Notes under the pieces: model-generated
What the model was told of the DNA's origin: nothing
Database searches by the model: none
The model's input: only the letters and a program-made list of their open reading frames with translations
Made by a program: the position numbers and the translations under genes
Assembly: GCA_022819605.1 (NCBI GenBank)
Contig: JAJEGW010000198.1
Location: forward strand, 21,526 to 85,525
From: Silicimonas sp.
GTDB taxonomy: Bacteria > Pseudomonadota > Alphaproteobacteria > Rhodobacterales > Rhodobacteraceae
Reading direction: 5' to 3'
Length of the DNA: 64,000 nucleotides
In this document: in pieces, positions 27,259-38,815 of the stretch
Numbering within the stretch: the first letter of the stretch is position 1
Layout of the letters: each line of letters starts with the position of its first letter

Positions 27259-28097
27259 TCCGACTCGAGAAATGTCTCGAAGGCGTCGGCATGGTCCGCG
27301 TGCCAGCGCGAAAGTGCAGGGCGATTCTCGATGATGTCGCCTATCGCCCAAGCCATGCGCCTTTCGTCCGTGACGCGATCCACGTCGTTGTCGGGACAGA
27401 GAATGTAGAAGTCGCCCCTGTTCAGGCTCTCCACCATGAATCTCGCGGTCTGTTCCGGGGTCCAGGCTCCGGCCGGCTTATCAGTCCTGCCATGGCGCGT
27501 CAGGTCGGTGAACACAAATCCCGGGATGAGAAGGTGCGCGGTCACGCGACATGCTTCCGTGTTTCGCAACTCATGGGCGAGCGCCTCGGTAAAGGCCTTC
27601 ACGCCTGCCTTGGAAACGTTGTAGGCCGGATCCCCCGGCGGCGTCGTGATGCCCTGTTTCGAACCGGTGTTGACGATCGCGCCGGCCCTGCCACGCTCGA
27701 TCATCCGCGGCGCAAAGACACGGCTGCCGTTGATGATCCCCCAGAGATTGACGTTCAGGATCCGCCGCCAGTCGCCCCCATCCGCGAACATCGCCGATCC
27801 AGGCTGAATGCCGGCATTGTTCATCAGGATGTCAGTCCCGCCGAACCGGTCGGCAATCCGCGCCTCAAGCGCTTGCAATGCACTCAGGTCCGATACGTCG
27901 ACCGCCTCCGCCATTACCTCTGGCGCGCCCGCAGCCTTCAGCCGCTCGGCAGCGGGTTCCAGCAGGGACTCGCGATTGTCCACGATGACAAGTCTCATGC
28001 CGGCGTCGGCAAAGAGCTCCGCCGAAGCGAGCCCGATTCCAGACGCCCCCCCGGTAATCGTGGCAACGGATCCTGAATTCAAGGCAGGGTGCGGCAT
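27255..28097 (-). CDS. Short-chain dehydrogenase/reductase
   Basis: NAD(P)-dependent SDR of 280 residues. The cofactor motif [16 protein letters not shown] is near residue 14, [10 protein letters not shown] near 92, the catalytic Ser in VNTGSKQG near 144, and the catalytic Tyr/Lys in [17 protein letters not shown] near 159-163. The Asp in VIVDNRE after the second strand favours NAD over NADP. The open frame reaches upstream to 28880 through the rpoD region, but conservation begins at the ATG at 28097. Forms a pair with the downstream reductase; the substrate is not known. Confidence 0.87.
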   Translation of the reverse strand: MPHPALNSGSVATITGGASGIGLASAELFADAGMRLVIVDNRESLLEPAAERLKAAGAPEVMAEAVDVSDLSALQALEARIADRFGGTDILMNNAGIQPGSAMFADGGDWRRILNVNLWGIINGSRVFAPRMIERGRAGAIVNTGSKQGITTPPGDPAYNVSKAGVKAFTEALAHELRNTEACRVTAHLLIPGFVFTDLTRHGRTDKPAGAWTPEQTARFMVESLNRGDFYILCPDNDVDRVTDERRMAWAIGDIIENRPALSRWHADHADAFETFLESE

Positions 28098-28333
28098 GCC
28101 GGAATGTCCTCTATGCGCGTCGAGAATCTCTCGACCTTCTGCGAGCGCCTCCCGTTTGGCAAGCCCTCGCACGCCGTCGCCGCCCCTCCGGCCATTCATC
28201 ATCGGGTCCATGAAGTGCAAGAAAGAACTCCTGCTGAATCCTCTCGCTTTCGGAGAAAGGCACGCAATGGATGCTGTGCCCGAAGGGCAAGCTCCTTTGC
28301 CCCGACACGAAGTCCTCAGGCCCTGAAAGCCGC

Positions 28334-30337
<2,004 letters not shown>

Positions 30338-30446
30338 TCGCCACTCCCGGGAATCTCTGGTGATTCGGCGTCCAGCGAATCATCTGGCGCGAATCAGTGA
30401 TTCTCTACCCGCACCTCGACCCATTTGCCATATCGTGAGCGTGTCT

Positions 30447-32390
30447 CTAGGTCCTGCCGCGCGGCTTCTCGTAGTCCAAACCCTCGATCAGGGCATCGAG
30501 ATCGCCTCTTTCCTTCCGATTCATGCGCGCACCGTTCGGGCCGAACTCGTACTCCGTCTCATCCTCCGCAGCCTCTCGGTCCGAGCCGGTCAATGTCTGG
30601 GCCGCCTCGCTGAGACGGTATGTCAGCGATTCGTCTGCGTCACCCTTGATGTCCTGCATCGCCTCCTGAATGTCCTTGTGCGCACCGCGCTTGGCGACGA
30701 GGTTCTCGAATTCCTTTGTCACCGCCAAAGCGGCAAATTCCTCGCCCGCATCAGGCTGCATGGCAGGCGCGATTTGCACATGGCGGGAGCGGAACAGCTT
30801 TTCAAGGGCTTGTGAGCCACAATTTTCCTCGACGGCCTCGCGGCCTGAATCTTCTACCGCCAGAAGCGCCTTGCGCACGGCCTCGTGCTCGGGCCTTGTC
30901 GTATCAAGCTGCTCGAGTTCGGCGACAAAGCGGGGCACGATTCCAGGGTGCGTCACGAGGCTGGCCAGGATCACCGCCTCTTTCAGGTGCTCGTGAGCCC
31001 GAGTGTCAGCGGAAGCAAGCGCACTTGTCTTGGTGGCGGCCATCGGACCTGCCGCCTCTCCAGGCCATCCTGCACCAGGCACGCGTCCCCTGCGCCGCGC
31101 CGGGCGACGCGCGTCGGACAATGACCTCATCAGGTGAAAGATCTCGTCGTTGTAGTGACGCCTCAGCGACGGATCCCGAATCCGCCCTACAGCCGCGCGC
31201 ATGTTGCTGTCCAGCGTCGCCCGCCGTTCCGGGCTGTCGAAGCTCCTGCCTTCGGTCTCTCTCCGCCACAGCAGTTGCAGCAAGGGAAGGCTCTCCTCGA
31301 CCTGGCTCCGCATGGCAGCCGTGCCGCCGGAACGGATCAGGTCGTCAGGATCCATCCCCTCGGGCATCATGCAGAACCTCAACGACTTTCCCGCCTCCAA
31401 GAGCGGCAGCGACAGTTCCGCGACGCGAACCGCGGCCCGAAACCCGGCTTCATCCCCGTCGAGGGCGATGACCGGTTCGTCATGCATCTGCCAGATGAGC
31501 CTCAACTGCTGCTCGGTAACGGCCGTTCCCATCGGCGCGACCGTCGTTTCGAATCCGGCTTCGGAGAGGGCGATCACGTCCATGTACCCTTCGGCAACGA
31601 TCAGCGGCGCCTCGCCGCTCGCCTTCCGCGCCGGTCCATGGTTGTAGAGGCACCTGCCCTTGTCGAAGAGCTCGGTCTCCGGCGAGTTCAGGTACTTGGC
31701 GTAAGCGTTCGGATCCATTGCACGCCCTGCAAGCGCAACGGCAACTCCCCTCGGATCGCGAATGGGAAAGATGATTCGGTCGCGAAAGCGATCATATGGC
31801 TTGCCGCCGTCATCGGGACTCACCGCCAGACCTGCATCGATCACGAGATCGGCCCCGACGCCCTTGCCAGTGAGAAACGTGAAGAGATTCTGCCGTTCGT
31901 TGGGCGCAAAGCCGATCTCCCAGCGGGTCAAAGCCGACTCTGACAGTCCTCGTCCAGACAGGTAGTCCCGGGCAGCGGTGCCCGCGCCGGCCCGCAGCTT
32001 CAAGCGGTAGTGCTGAACCGCCTGTTCCATGACCTCGGCGAGCTGGGTTCTCCGGTCCGCCTTCTGCTGTGCCTCAGGGTCCGGCTTCGGCACCTGCATG
32101 CCCGCCTCGCGAGCCAGGATCTCGACCGCTTCCATGAAGGAGACGTTCTCGGTGTCCTGAACGAATCGGAAGACGTTGCCCTTCGCGTGGCAGCCGAAGC
32201 AGTAGTAGACGCCCTTGCGGTCGTCCACGTGGAAGGACGCCGTTTTTTCCTGGTGAAACGGGCAAGGCGCCCACATGTCCCCCTTGCTCTGTTTCGACCG
32301 GCGGGCATCCCACGTGACCTTCCTTCCCACGACCTGGCTGAGCGAGATGCGGGAGGTCAGATCATCCAAGAATCCAGAGGGGAAACTCAT
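30447..32390 (-). CDS. dnaG: DNA primase
   Basis: Synthesises RNA primers for the lagging strand. The N-terminal CHC2 zinc finger is MWAPCPFHQEKTASFHV with YYCFGCHAKGNVF (residues about 38-70). The core has the basic motif GRAMDPNAYAKYLNSPET, and the TOPRIM domain has the catalytic Glu in LIVAEGYMDVIAL and the Asp pair in VIALDGDEAGFRAA. A helicase-binding C-terminal domain of about 190 residues follows a Pro/Ala/Arg linker (ARRPARRRGRVPGAG). Length of 647 is normal. It lies upstream of rpoD in the same direction. Confidence 0.96.
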   Translation of the reverse strand: MSFPSGFLDDLTSRISLSQVVGRKVTWDARRSKQSKGDMWAPCPFHQEKTASFHVDDRKGVYYCFGCHAKGNVFRFVQDTENVSFMEAVEILAREAGMQVPKPDPEAQQKADRRTQLAEVMEQAVQHYRLKLRAGAGTAARDYLSGRGLSESALTRWEIGFAPNERQNLFTFLTGKGVGADLVIDAGLAVSPDDGGKPYDRFRDRIIFPIRDPRGVAVALAGRAMDPNAYAKYLNSPETELFDKGRCLYNHGPARKASGEAPLIVAEGYMDVIALSEAGFETTVAPMGTAVTEQQLRLIWQMHDEPVIALDGDEAGFRAAVRVAELSLPLLEAGKSLRFCMMPEGMDPDDLIRSGGTAAMRSQVEESLPLLQLLWRRETEGRSFDSPERRATLDSNMRAAVGRIRDPSLRRHYNDEIFHLMRSLSDARRPARRRGRVPGAGWPGEAAGPMAATKTSALASADTRAHEHLKEAVILASLVTHPGIVPRFVAELEQLDTTRPEHEAVRKALLAVEDSGREAVEENCGSQALEKLFRSRHVQIAPAMQPDAGEEFAALAVTKEFENLVAKRGAHKDIQEAMQDIKGDADESLTYRLSEAAQTLTGSDREAAEDETEYEFGPNGARMNRKERGDLDALIEGLDYEKPRGRT

Positions 32391-32491
32391 GCTGCAAATA
32401 TCCCTCCCAAGGGCGGCCTTGTCCAGAACTCCGGCTCTCCAAGCGGAGGAAATTCCGACCGCCGGGATTGACCGTTTGCCGGACGCAACGC

Positions 32492-32535
32492 CCGGGACCT
32501 CGGGACACGGAGATGAGTGCCGCCCAAGGTCCCGG
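32492..32535. repeat. Inverted repeat between gdhA and dnaG
   Basis: CCGGGACCT (32492-32500) is perfectly complementary to AGGTCCCGG (32527-32535), with 26 bases between. It sits just after the gdhA stop on the minus strand and before the dnaG start. With so long a loop and no U-run it is a doubtful terminator; a protein-binding site is equally possible. Confidence 0.4.
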
Positions 32536-32552
32536 ACTTGGAGCTCAGGCGT

Positions 32553-33986
32553 TCAAAGGCCCTTTGCCTCGTAGCTGGCAGCCACGCGTTCGATCGCGAC
32601 AATGTACGCCGCAGTGCGCAGGTCGGTCACGTCATTCCGGGACCGCCAGGTTTCGTGCATTGCCTGGTAGGCGCCCCGCATCGTGTCATCGAGCCCCGAA
32701 CGAACAAGTTCCAGTTCGCCTGCGCCTTTCAGGTACTTGTCCTTGAAGTTGCCCGCAAGCGACCAGGCATCCCCAAGATGGTCGCTCAACCTTTCCAGTT
32801 CGTTGACGATGAGCATGTGCCGCGCCTCCTCCTGGCGACGCTGCATGCGGCCAAAGCGGATGTGGCTGAGGTTCTTGACCCACTCGAAATACGAAACCGT
32901 CACGCCTCCCGCGTTGGCGTACATGTCGGGGATGATGGGCACGCCTTTCGATCGCAGGATCTCGTCCGCCCCGGCTGTCACGGGTCCGTTTGCAGCTTCG
33001 ATGATCATGGCCGCATTGATCCGGTCGGCATTGGACAGGTTGATCACGCCCTCAAGGGCTGCGGGAATGAGGATGTCACATTCCTTCTCGAGAACCTTGC
33101 TGCCATTCTTGACAAGGATTGCATCGGCGTATCCCTTGACGCCGCCGTGGCGCTTAATCCAGCTGCCCACAGCTTCGACGTCCAGTCCGTCGTCACAGAC
33201 CAGGGCGCCGTCGTGCTCGATGACGGCAGTTATTCTGGAACCGTCCTCCTCGCTCAGGAACTTCGCGGCATGGAAGCCCACGTTGCCGAGTCCCTGAACG
33301 ATGACGCGCTTGCCGTCCAGCGTGCCGAAGAGGCCCGCCTCGGCCATATCTTCTGGATGGCGGAAGAATTCCCTCAGCGCATACTGGATGCCCCGCCCCG
33401 TTGCCTCGACCCGACCTTGGATTCCGCCGGCGTGAGGCGGCTTTCCGGTCACGCAGGCGCGTGCATTGATGTCCGTGGTGTTCATCCGCGCATACTGGTC
33501 CGCGATCCAGGCCATTTCACGCTCACCGGTGCCCATGTCCGGGGCCGGCACGTTCTGGCTGGGATGAATCAGGTCCCGCTTGGCAAGCTCGTAGGCAAAT
33601 CGGCGCGTGATCCGTTCCATTTCATCCGCATCGTATTCCCGGGGATCGATGCGGAGACCTCCTTTCGAGCCGCCGAACGGCGTTTCGACAAGGGCGCACT
33701 TGTACGTCATCAGAGCAGCCAGCGCCTCCGCCTCGTCCTGGGTGACGCTGAGCGAATAGCGGATTCCTCCCTTGCACGGTTCCATATGCTCGGAGTGCAC
33801 GGAACGGTAACCGGTAAAGGTGTGGATGCTCCCCCTCATCTTCACCCCGAACCGCACAGTATAGGTGGAGTTGCACACGCGTATCTTGTCTTCTAGGCCC
33901 GGCGCGAGATCCATAAGCGCAACGGCGCGATTGAACATCAGGTCCACGCTTTCGCGAAACGTCGTCTCTGTCCTTGCAGCATCCAT
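32553..33986 (-). CDS. Glutamate dehydrogenase (Glu/Leu/Phe/Val dehydrogenase family)
   Basis: Oxidative deaminase interconverting glutamate and 2-oxoglutarate, cytoplasmic. The 477-residue protein has the substrate-binding segment GGIRYSLSVTQDEAEALAAL and the catalytic Lys loop VETPFGGSKGGLRIDP near residues 105-120, VPAPDMGTGEREMAWI with the conserved Asp, and a Rossmann glycine motif VIVQGLGNVGFHAA near 225. The start at 33986 (MDAARTETTF) is chosen because GGAG on the minus strand lies seven bases before it; an ATG eight codons further up lacks such a site. Coenzyme (NAD or NADP) cannot be fixed by eye. The serine recombinase element is inserted just upstream. Confidence 0.9.
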   Translation of the reverse strand: MDAARTETTFRESVDLMFNRAVALMDLAPGLEDKIRVCNSTYTVRFGVKMRGSIHTFTGYRSVHSEHMEPCKGGIRYSLSVTQDEAEALAALMTYKCALVETPFGGSKGGLRIDPREYDADEMERITRRFAYELAKRDLIHPSQNVPAPDMGTGEREMAWIADQYARMNTTDINARACVTGKPPHAGGIQGRVEATGRGIQYALREFFRHPEDMAEAGLFGTLDGKRVIVQGLGNVGFHAAKFLSEEDGSRITAVIEHDGALVCDDGLDVEAVGSWIKRHGGVKGYADAILVKNGSKVLEKECDILIPAALEGVINLSNADRINAAMIIEAANGPVTAGADEILRSKGVPIIPDMYANAGGVTVSYFEWVKNLSHIRFGRMQRRQEEARHMLIVNELERLSDHLGDAWSLAGNFKDKYLKGAGELELVRSGLDDTMRGAYQAMHETWRSRNDVTDLRTAAYIVAIERVAASYEAKGL

Positions 33987-34084
33987 CTGGATTCTCCAAT
34001 GGTTCGCCATCAGGTCGTGAACGCAGCTTAGCAACGGTACCGTATCCTTGCATCTCGATTCGACCACCCGATGACAATGCCCAC

Positions 34085-34361
34085 AGAAAAGGTGCTCGGC
34101 TAACCGTCCGGTACCAGCACCATCCCCGTCACGGCGAGTCGGTCGTGCTCGTGCGGCGCGGCACGTCGGCAAGTTCGACCTTGCTTGTCTGCCGCTTGCC
34201 GGACGGATCCCCGCTGACCCTGCAGGACTGGATGACGCGACCTGAAGCGGAACTGTTTCCGACCGTCCTCCGGCCACGGATCGCGCCGCGAGCGCTGGTT
34301 CACGTCCATGACATCGTGTCTGACTTTCTCCTGTCCGTTGATGGAGCAGAAGGGGGGAACG
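34085..34361 (+). pseudogene. Accessory reading frame of the recombinase element, without a start codon
   Basis: The frame reads HHPRHGESVVLVRRG, then LLVCRLPDGSPLTLQDWMTRPEA and ALVHVHDIVSDFLLSVDG, which has the look of the small conserved proteins found before large serine recombinases of this type. No ATG, GTG or TTG in frame lies near the expected beginning; the nearest ATG is at 33974, inside the gdhA leader. The frame also continues past 34361 over the next gene to 34525 without its own stop. I regard it as a decayed accessory gene marking the left part of the element. Confidence 0.4.
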
Positions 34362-34541
34362 ATGGGACTGGAGGTTCGCCAGAGGGCGCTGTTCGACCGG
34401 GAGGAGGAGAGCCCGGACGGACTGTTGAAGGGGGAGAGGCGGGAGCGGCTGGTGCTGCTGGTCGCGGAGATGATCAGGCAGGCGGCAACCGGCCGGAGGC
34501 CCTACGGGAAGGAGGTGCGGGATGAGCAGGATCACGGTTGA
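34362..34541 (+). CDS. Small recombinase-associated protein
   Basis: A 59-residue, highly charged protein (MGLEVRQRALFDREEE, then RRERLVLLVAEMIRQAAT). It ends 20 bases inside the start of the recombinase gene in another frame, so translation is coupled. A purine-rich GGGGGG lies six bases before the ATG. Short proteins of this kind often precede large serine recombinases; the function is unknown. It has no cysteine motif or membrane segment. Confidence 0.55.
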   Translation: MGLEVRQRALFDREEESPDGLLKGERRERLVLLVAEMIRQAATGRRPYGKEVRDEQDHG

Positions 34542-36590
34542 TCATCTTTCCCGCGAAGCGATCGTCTACGTCCGCCAGTCCTCCATGAAGCAGGTTCTCG
34601 CCAATCCCGGCAGCCGTGAGTGGCAGTATGGCCTGCAGGAGGGGCCGGAGCCTTGGGATGGCCGGAACCGATCGTGATCGACGAGGATCTGGGCCGTTCG
34701 GGCGGCGGCGGCGCACGTCCGGGCTTCGACCGCATGCTTGCGGCGGTCTGCCGGGGCGAGATCGGCATCATCCTGGCGGTGGACGCGACGAGGCTCGCTC
34801 GAAACGGAACCGAATGGCACCGTCTGATAGACCACTGCGGCATCGTCGGCTGCCTTCTGGCCGACGAGCAGTCGGTCTACGACCCCCGGATTCCGTCGGA
34901 CCGTCTCATGCTCGGGGTCCAGGGCGCGATGAGCGAGCTCGAGGCGTCGAACATCCGGCGCAGAATGATGGAAGGCAAGCTTCGCAAGGCCGAGCGGGGT
35001 GCGCTGTTCTCGTCGGTTCCGACGGGCTACGTGCGCGTCGGCAAGGAACGGATCGAGAAGGATCCGGACGAGCGGGTCCGTTCGGTCCTGGAACTGGTGT
35101 TCCGCAAGTTCGACGAGCTTCAGAGCCTGCGGCAGGTGATGCTCTGGCTTCTAAGCGAGGGGATCGAGTTGCCGGTCCGGCCGTACGGCGGCACGGGACG
35201 GGAGGTGAGCTGGACCCGTCCGACCTACAGCCGGGTCCGCGACATCGTGGAGAACCCGGTCTACGCCGGCGCCTACGCATTCGGCCGCAGCGTCATGCAG
35301 ACGGAGGTGCGCGACGGGCGCAAGCGCGCCGTGCAAAGGAAGATCCCGCGCCCGGAGGACTGGGCGATCTTGATCAAGGACGCGCATGAGGGCTACATCA
35401 GCTGGGAGAGGTGCGAGCGGAACCGGCAGGTGATTGCGGACAATGCACAGGTATCGGGCCGTGAAGGCGCGCGCGGCGCGGTTCGCGGCGGGGCCGCCCT
35501 GCTTGCAGGGCTTCTGCGTTGCGGCCACTGCGGACGCAAGCTGACGGTCACCTACTCCGGAAGATGGAACATGTTCCGCTACACTTGCGGAAACGGGGCG
35601 GTGAACCGCGGCGACGACAAGTGCATCGGATTTGGCGGCCGCCGCACGGACGAGGCCGTGGGCGAGGCGCTGCTGCGAGCGGTCGAGCCGGTCGCCATGG
35701 AGGCGGCGCTGCGGGCGATCGACGAGGATCGCGAGGCGAAGTCGGATGCCGTCCGGCAGGCGGAACTGGCGCTGGAACGGGCCCGCTACGAGGCCGACCG
35801 GGCGTTCCGGCAATTCGACGAGGTCGACCCCGAGAACCGGCAGGTCGCGGCCGAACTTGAGCGTCGCTGGAACGGACGCCTGGTCGCGGCGTCGGAGACG
35901 GAGGCGGCGCTGGAACGGGTGCAGGAGGCCGACCGGGCGTTCCGCATGGGCGACGCGGAGCGGGCCGCCTGCCTTGAGCTCGGCGCCAACCTTGAACGGG
36001 CCTGGTGCCACGAACGGGTCTCGCCGGAGATCCGCAAGCGGATCCTGCGCGCCGCCCTCGTCGAGGCGCTGGCGCATGTCGAGGACCGGCGTGTCCGGCT
36101 TGTCTTGCACTGGCAGGGAGGCGATCACAGCGAGATCTCCGTCGAAAAGCCCCCATCGGGCAGGCACCGTTACGTTACCGACGAGGAGACGTCGGCGATC
36201 ATAACGGCGCTCGCCCGGCAGGTGCCCGACGAGACCATCGCCGCGATGCTCAACCGCAGCGGCCGGCTCACCGGCAAGGGCCGTCGCTGGCGGAAGGCGA
36301 ATGTCGCCAGCTTCCGCGCGTACCGCAAGATTCCGGCCTACCGCGAAGGCGAGGAGACGGAGCGGGGCGAACTCGGCGTGCGCGAGGCGGCCAAAATCCT
36401 TGGCGTTCGCGACCGGACGGTCATCAGCCGGATCGCGAGCGGAAGGCTGCCAGCCTGGCAGGTGTGCAAGGGCGCCCCCTGGGTTATCAAGATCGACGAT
36501 CTTTCCCCGGAGCGGAATCCGGCGCAGCCGTCCCTGTTCGATGCCGCGTCAGGTGACGGATCCGCGCAGAATGACGGCCGTCAGCAATGA
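34522..36590 (+). pseudogene. Large serine recombinase, frameshifted after about 40 residues
   Basis: The ATG at 34522 gives MSRITVDHLSREAIVYVRQSS and reaches WQYGLQEG before running into a stop at 34675. The continuation lies one frame back: from about 34650 to 36590 it reads ALGWPEPIVIDEDLGRSGGG, RLARNGTEWHRLIDHCGIVG and SELEASNIRRRMMEGKLRKAERG of the resolvase domain, then the recombinase domain, a zinc ribbon LLRCGHCGRKLTV with YTCGNG, and a coiled coil. An excisionase-like helix-turn-helix (LGVREAAKILGVRDRTVISRI) is fused near the C-terminus. A one-base loss around the G-rich 34645-34655 explains the break. The catalytic Ser (YVRQSS) is on the short fragment, so the long one is inactive unless frameshifting occurs. 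Codons are more G+C-rich than in neighbouring genes. Confidence 0.8.
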
Positions 36591-36768
36591 ATCCGGTCGC
36601 CATACGCCGCCAGGCCAGGGGCGCGGAAAGCGTCGCCCGCCACTGGAACATCCAGTCTTTCAACGACATAGCGAGGTGCGCATCATGAGTCCCCCGTCTC
36701 TTCTTGCACTTAACCGAACGTGTCCTGAAGTGATCTCGGCGGAATCGCGAATGGCCCTGGAGGAAGAC

Positions 36769-37758
36769 ATGCGCGCAATCACTTACGAAAGCTTCGGCCC
36801 GGCGGGCGACGTTCTGGCACTTGAGGACATTCCCGATCCCGCGCCTGCACGCGGCGAAGTGCTAGTCCGGCTCCACACGTCCGGGGCCAACCCGTCCGAC
36901 GTCAAGATGCGCGCAGGCGGACGCCCGGGCGTGACCCGGCCACCTTTCCCCAAGATCATTCCGCACAGTGATGGCGCAGGCGTGATCGAGGCCGTGGGCG
37001 ATGACGTCTCCGATGACAGAATCGGCGAGCGCGTTTGGACGTGGAACGGCCAATGGCAGCGCGCCTTCGGAACGGCCGCCGAGTGCATTGCTCTGCCCGC
37101 CAGCCAAGCAGTCACCCTGCCAGACAACGTGGGCTTCGAGGCCGGCGCAGTTCTTGGCATTCCCGGTCTTACGGCCTGCCATGCTGTTCTCGGCGACGGG
37201 CAGGTCGAGGGCAAGACGGTTCTTGTCAGCGGCGGCGCTGGAACGGTCGGCCACCTGGCCATCCAGGTCGCCGCCGCGTCCAATGCACGTGTGCTTGCCA
37301 CGGCACGCGGAAAGGCGGGCCTCGCGGCGGCGGAGTCCGCAGGCGCGGCCCATGTCTTCGACTATGCGAGCGGCACGCTGGCCGACGAGATTCTTGAGTG
37401 CACGCACGGCAATCCTGTTGACCGCATCGTTGAAGTCGAATTTGGGAAGAACGCCGATACCAACGCCCGGGTCATCGCGGAGCACGGCACGATCGCGGCC
37501 TTCGGTTCTGCGCTCGACATGACGCCAACGCTGCCCTTCTATCCGCTGATGTTCAAATCCGTGACGATCAAGCTCCTGCTGATCTACCTCCTGTCGCCGG
37601 AACAGCGCGAACGGACCATCAAGGACCTGACAGCTCTCCTTCTGCAGGAGGCCTTGGAATTCCGTATCTCCGACAAGTTTGACCTCGCGGATTGTGCCAT
37701 GGCGCACGATGCCATCGCTGCCGGAGGGCGAGCGGGGTCGGTCATATTAACGATCTGA
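36769..37758 (+). CDS. NADPH:quinone reductase-like (zeta-crystallin) oxidoreductase
   Basis: Zinc-free medium-chain dehydrogenase of 329 residues. It opens MRAITYESFGPAGDVLALED, has the catalytic-domain loop SGANPSDVKMRAGG, and carries the NADPH-binding VLVSGGAGTVGHLAIQVAA near residue 150. The zinc-binding cysteines of alcohol dehydrogenases are absent, as in the quinone oxidoreductase subfamily. GGAGGA at 36760 fixes the start at 36769. It stands alone, just right of the recombinase element. Confidence 0.88.
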   Translation: MRAITYESFGPAGDVLALEDIPDPAPARGEVLVRLHTSGANPSDVKMRAGGRPGVTRPPFPKIIPHSDGAGVIEAVGDDVSDDRIGERVWTWNGQWQRAFGTAAECIALPASQAVTLPDNVGFEAGAVLGIPGLTACHAVLGDGQVEGKTVLVSGGAGTVGHLAIQVAAASNARVLATARGKAGLAAAESAGAAHVFDYASGTLADEILECTHGNPVDRIVEVEFGKNADTNARVIAEHGTIAAFGSALDMTPTLPFYPLMFKSVTIKLLLIYLLSPEQRERTIKDLTALLLQEALEFRISDKFDLADCAMAHDAIAAGGRAGSVILTI

Positions 37759-37788
37759 ATCCGACAGGTCCGTCGCGACGACGGCTGG

Positions 37789-38283
37789 TCAATGCCGGCC
37801 CATCCCCTGCTCTTCCCGTTCCGCAACCATGTCCGCCAGCAAGTCGGCCATGGCCTTTGCCTGGCCACCAGACAGGGTGCCTCCCACTGCAAGGCGCCGC
37901 CCTATCTGCCACCAGAGTCCGGGTGCCCATCCCGCGGTCCCCGGCCGCTTCAGGCGCACCATGAATCCGTTCGGGGGCCGAAAGGCCAGGGCACCGCGGT
38001 CGACTCTGGCGACGTCTTCGACGCCAGCCAGGGTTTTGCCGCTGATGGTCCGCAGACCGGCACGGGTCAGGACAAGGCCATCCATGGTCGCCAAGCGAAG
38101 CCGGTATGCAGCCCAGAAGATCCCTCCCCCAAGCAGCACGAAGAACAGCCGCCAGAGATCCGGCATCTCATCGAATGCCAGCTTGATCATCAGAAACCCA
38201 AGGAAGCCCAATGCCAGAATTGCCATCCACCGGCGTACCGGCGAAGGGCTGATTTCGAGCACGATCTCTTCCTCGTCATTCAT
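37789..38283 (-). CDS. Conserved membrane protein of unknown function
   Basis: A 164-residue protein with an acidic start (MNDEEEIVLEISPSPVRRW), two membrane helices (about residues 21-41 and 47-65), and a cytoplasmic-looking domain of about 95 residues with the repeated theme LVLTRAGLRTISGKTL and FMVRLKRPGTAGWAPGLWWQ. Proteins of this shape recur in Rhodobacter-related genomes without a known role. An alternative start 11 codons upstream exists. It is convergent with the quinone reductase gene. Confidence 0.7.
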   Translation of the reverse strand: MNDEEEIVLEISPSPVRRWMAILALGFLGFLMIKLAFDEMPDLWRLFFVLLGGGIFWAAYRLRLATMDGLVLTRAGLRTISGKTLAGVEDVARVDRGALAFRPPNGFMVRLKRPGTAGWAPGLWWQIGRRLAVGGTLSGGQAKAMADLLADMVAEREEQGMGRH

Positions 38284-38484
38284 CGCGGCATCTTCGGATT
38301 CTTTACGCATTTGCATTCCAGTCCGGCCCAGGTCACGTGATGATCGCCCGCATCTTCGGCCTCGCGACGCGAACCTGTTGCGCGGCGCGACAAGGCCATT
38401 CCGGTTTTAGGTGAACGGGTCTCTGATTCAATCGGATTTTCTCCCTGCTGGTTTTTTTCCGCATCCGCAAATAGTCTCCTGTCC

Positions 38485-38754
38485 ATGCGCATCGCTCTCG
38501 TGTCGTTCATTTTTCTGGCTGGCTGCATCGACTGGCCAGACACGGGCAACGCGCCCAGCCTGGACGAAATCGAATCCTGGCCGACACTCAAGCCAATCGG
38601 CGAAATCATCGAACCGCAATCCGCGGCGAATCTGACGGCCGACGACCAGTTGAACGCTCGTGCAAACAGGTTGAAGAGCCAGGCCAGGAGGATGAGGCGC
38701 GAAATCGCCGATCGCGATGACATCGAGGCGCTTCGCGACGAGTTGGCGCGATAG
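38485..38754 (+). CDS. Small predicted lipoprotein
   Basis: An 89-residue protein whose start MRIALVSFIFLAGC is a short lipoprotein signal peptide with the lipobox LAGC, so Cys14 should be lipidated. The mature part is hydrophilic and ends in an Arg-rich helix (ANRLKSQARRMRREIADRDD). No domain is recognised. The residue after the Cys is Ile, not Asp, so outer-membrane sorting is expected where a Lol system applies. It lies 61 bases before hom in the same direction. Confidence 0.7.
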   Translation: MRIALVSFIFLAGCIDWPDTGNAPSLDEIESWPTLKPIGEIIEPQSAANLTADDQLNARANRLKSQARRMRREIADRDDIEALRDELAR

Positions 38755-38815
38755 CCGCATTGCGTCTTCGCCGCCAAGCGGCTAACGCGCACAAGATCAG
38801 TACGGAGTTACCCAG

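Noticed and set aside
28277..28289. Small hairpin TGCCC-GAA-GGGCA after rpoD as a terminator
   Set aside because: Only five pairs, no T-run, and it is 45 bases past the stop; too weak to call.
32517..33896. 459-residue plus-strand open frame
   Set aside because: It is antisense to the glutamate dehydrogenase gene, whose catalytic motifs are unambiguous.
34640..34660. Programmed -1 frameshift in the recombinase gene
   Set aside because: No canonical slippery heptamer or downstream pseudoknot is visible; the G-rich stretch is better explained by a base deletion or read error.
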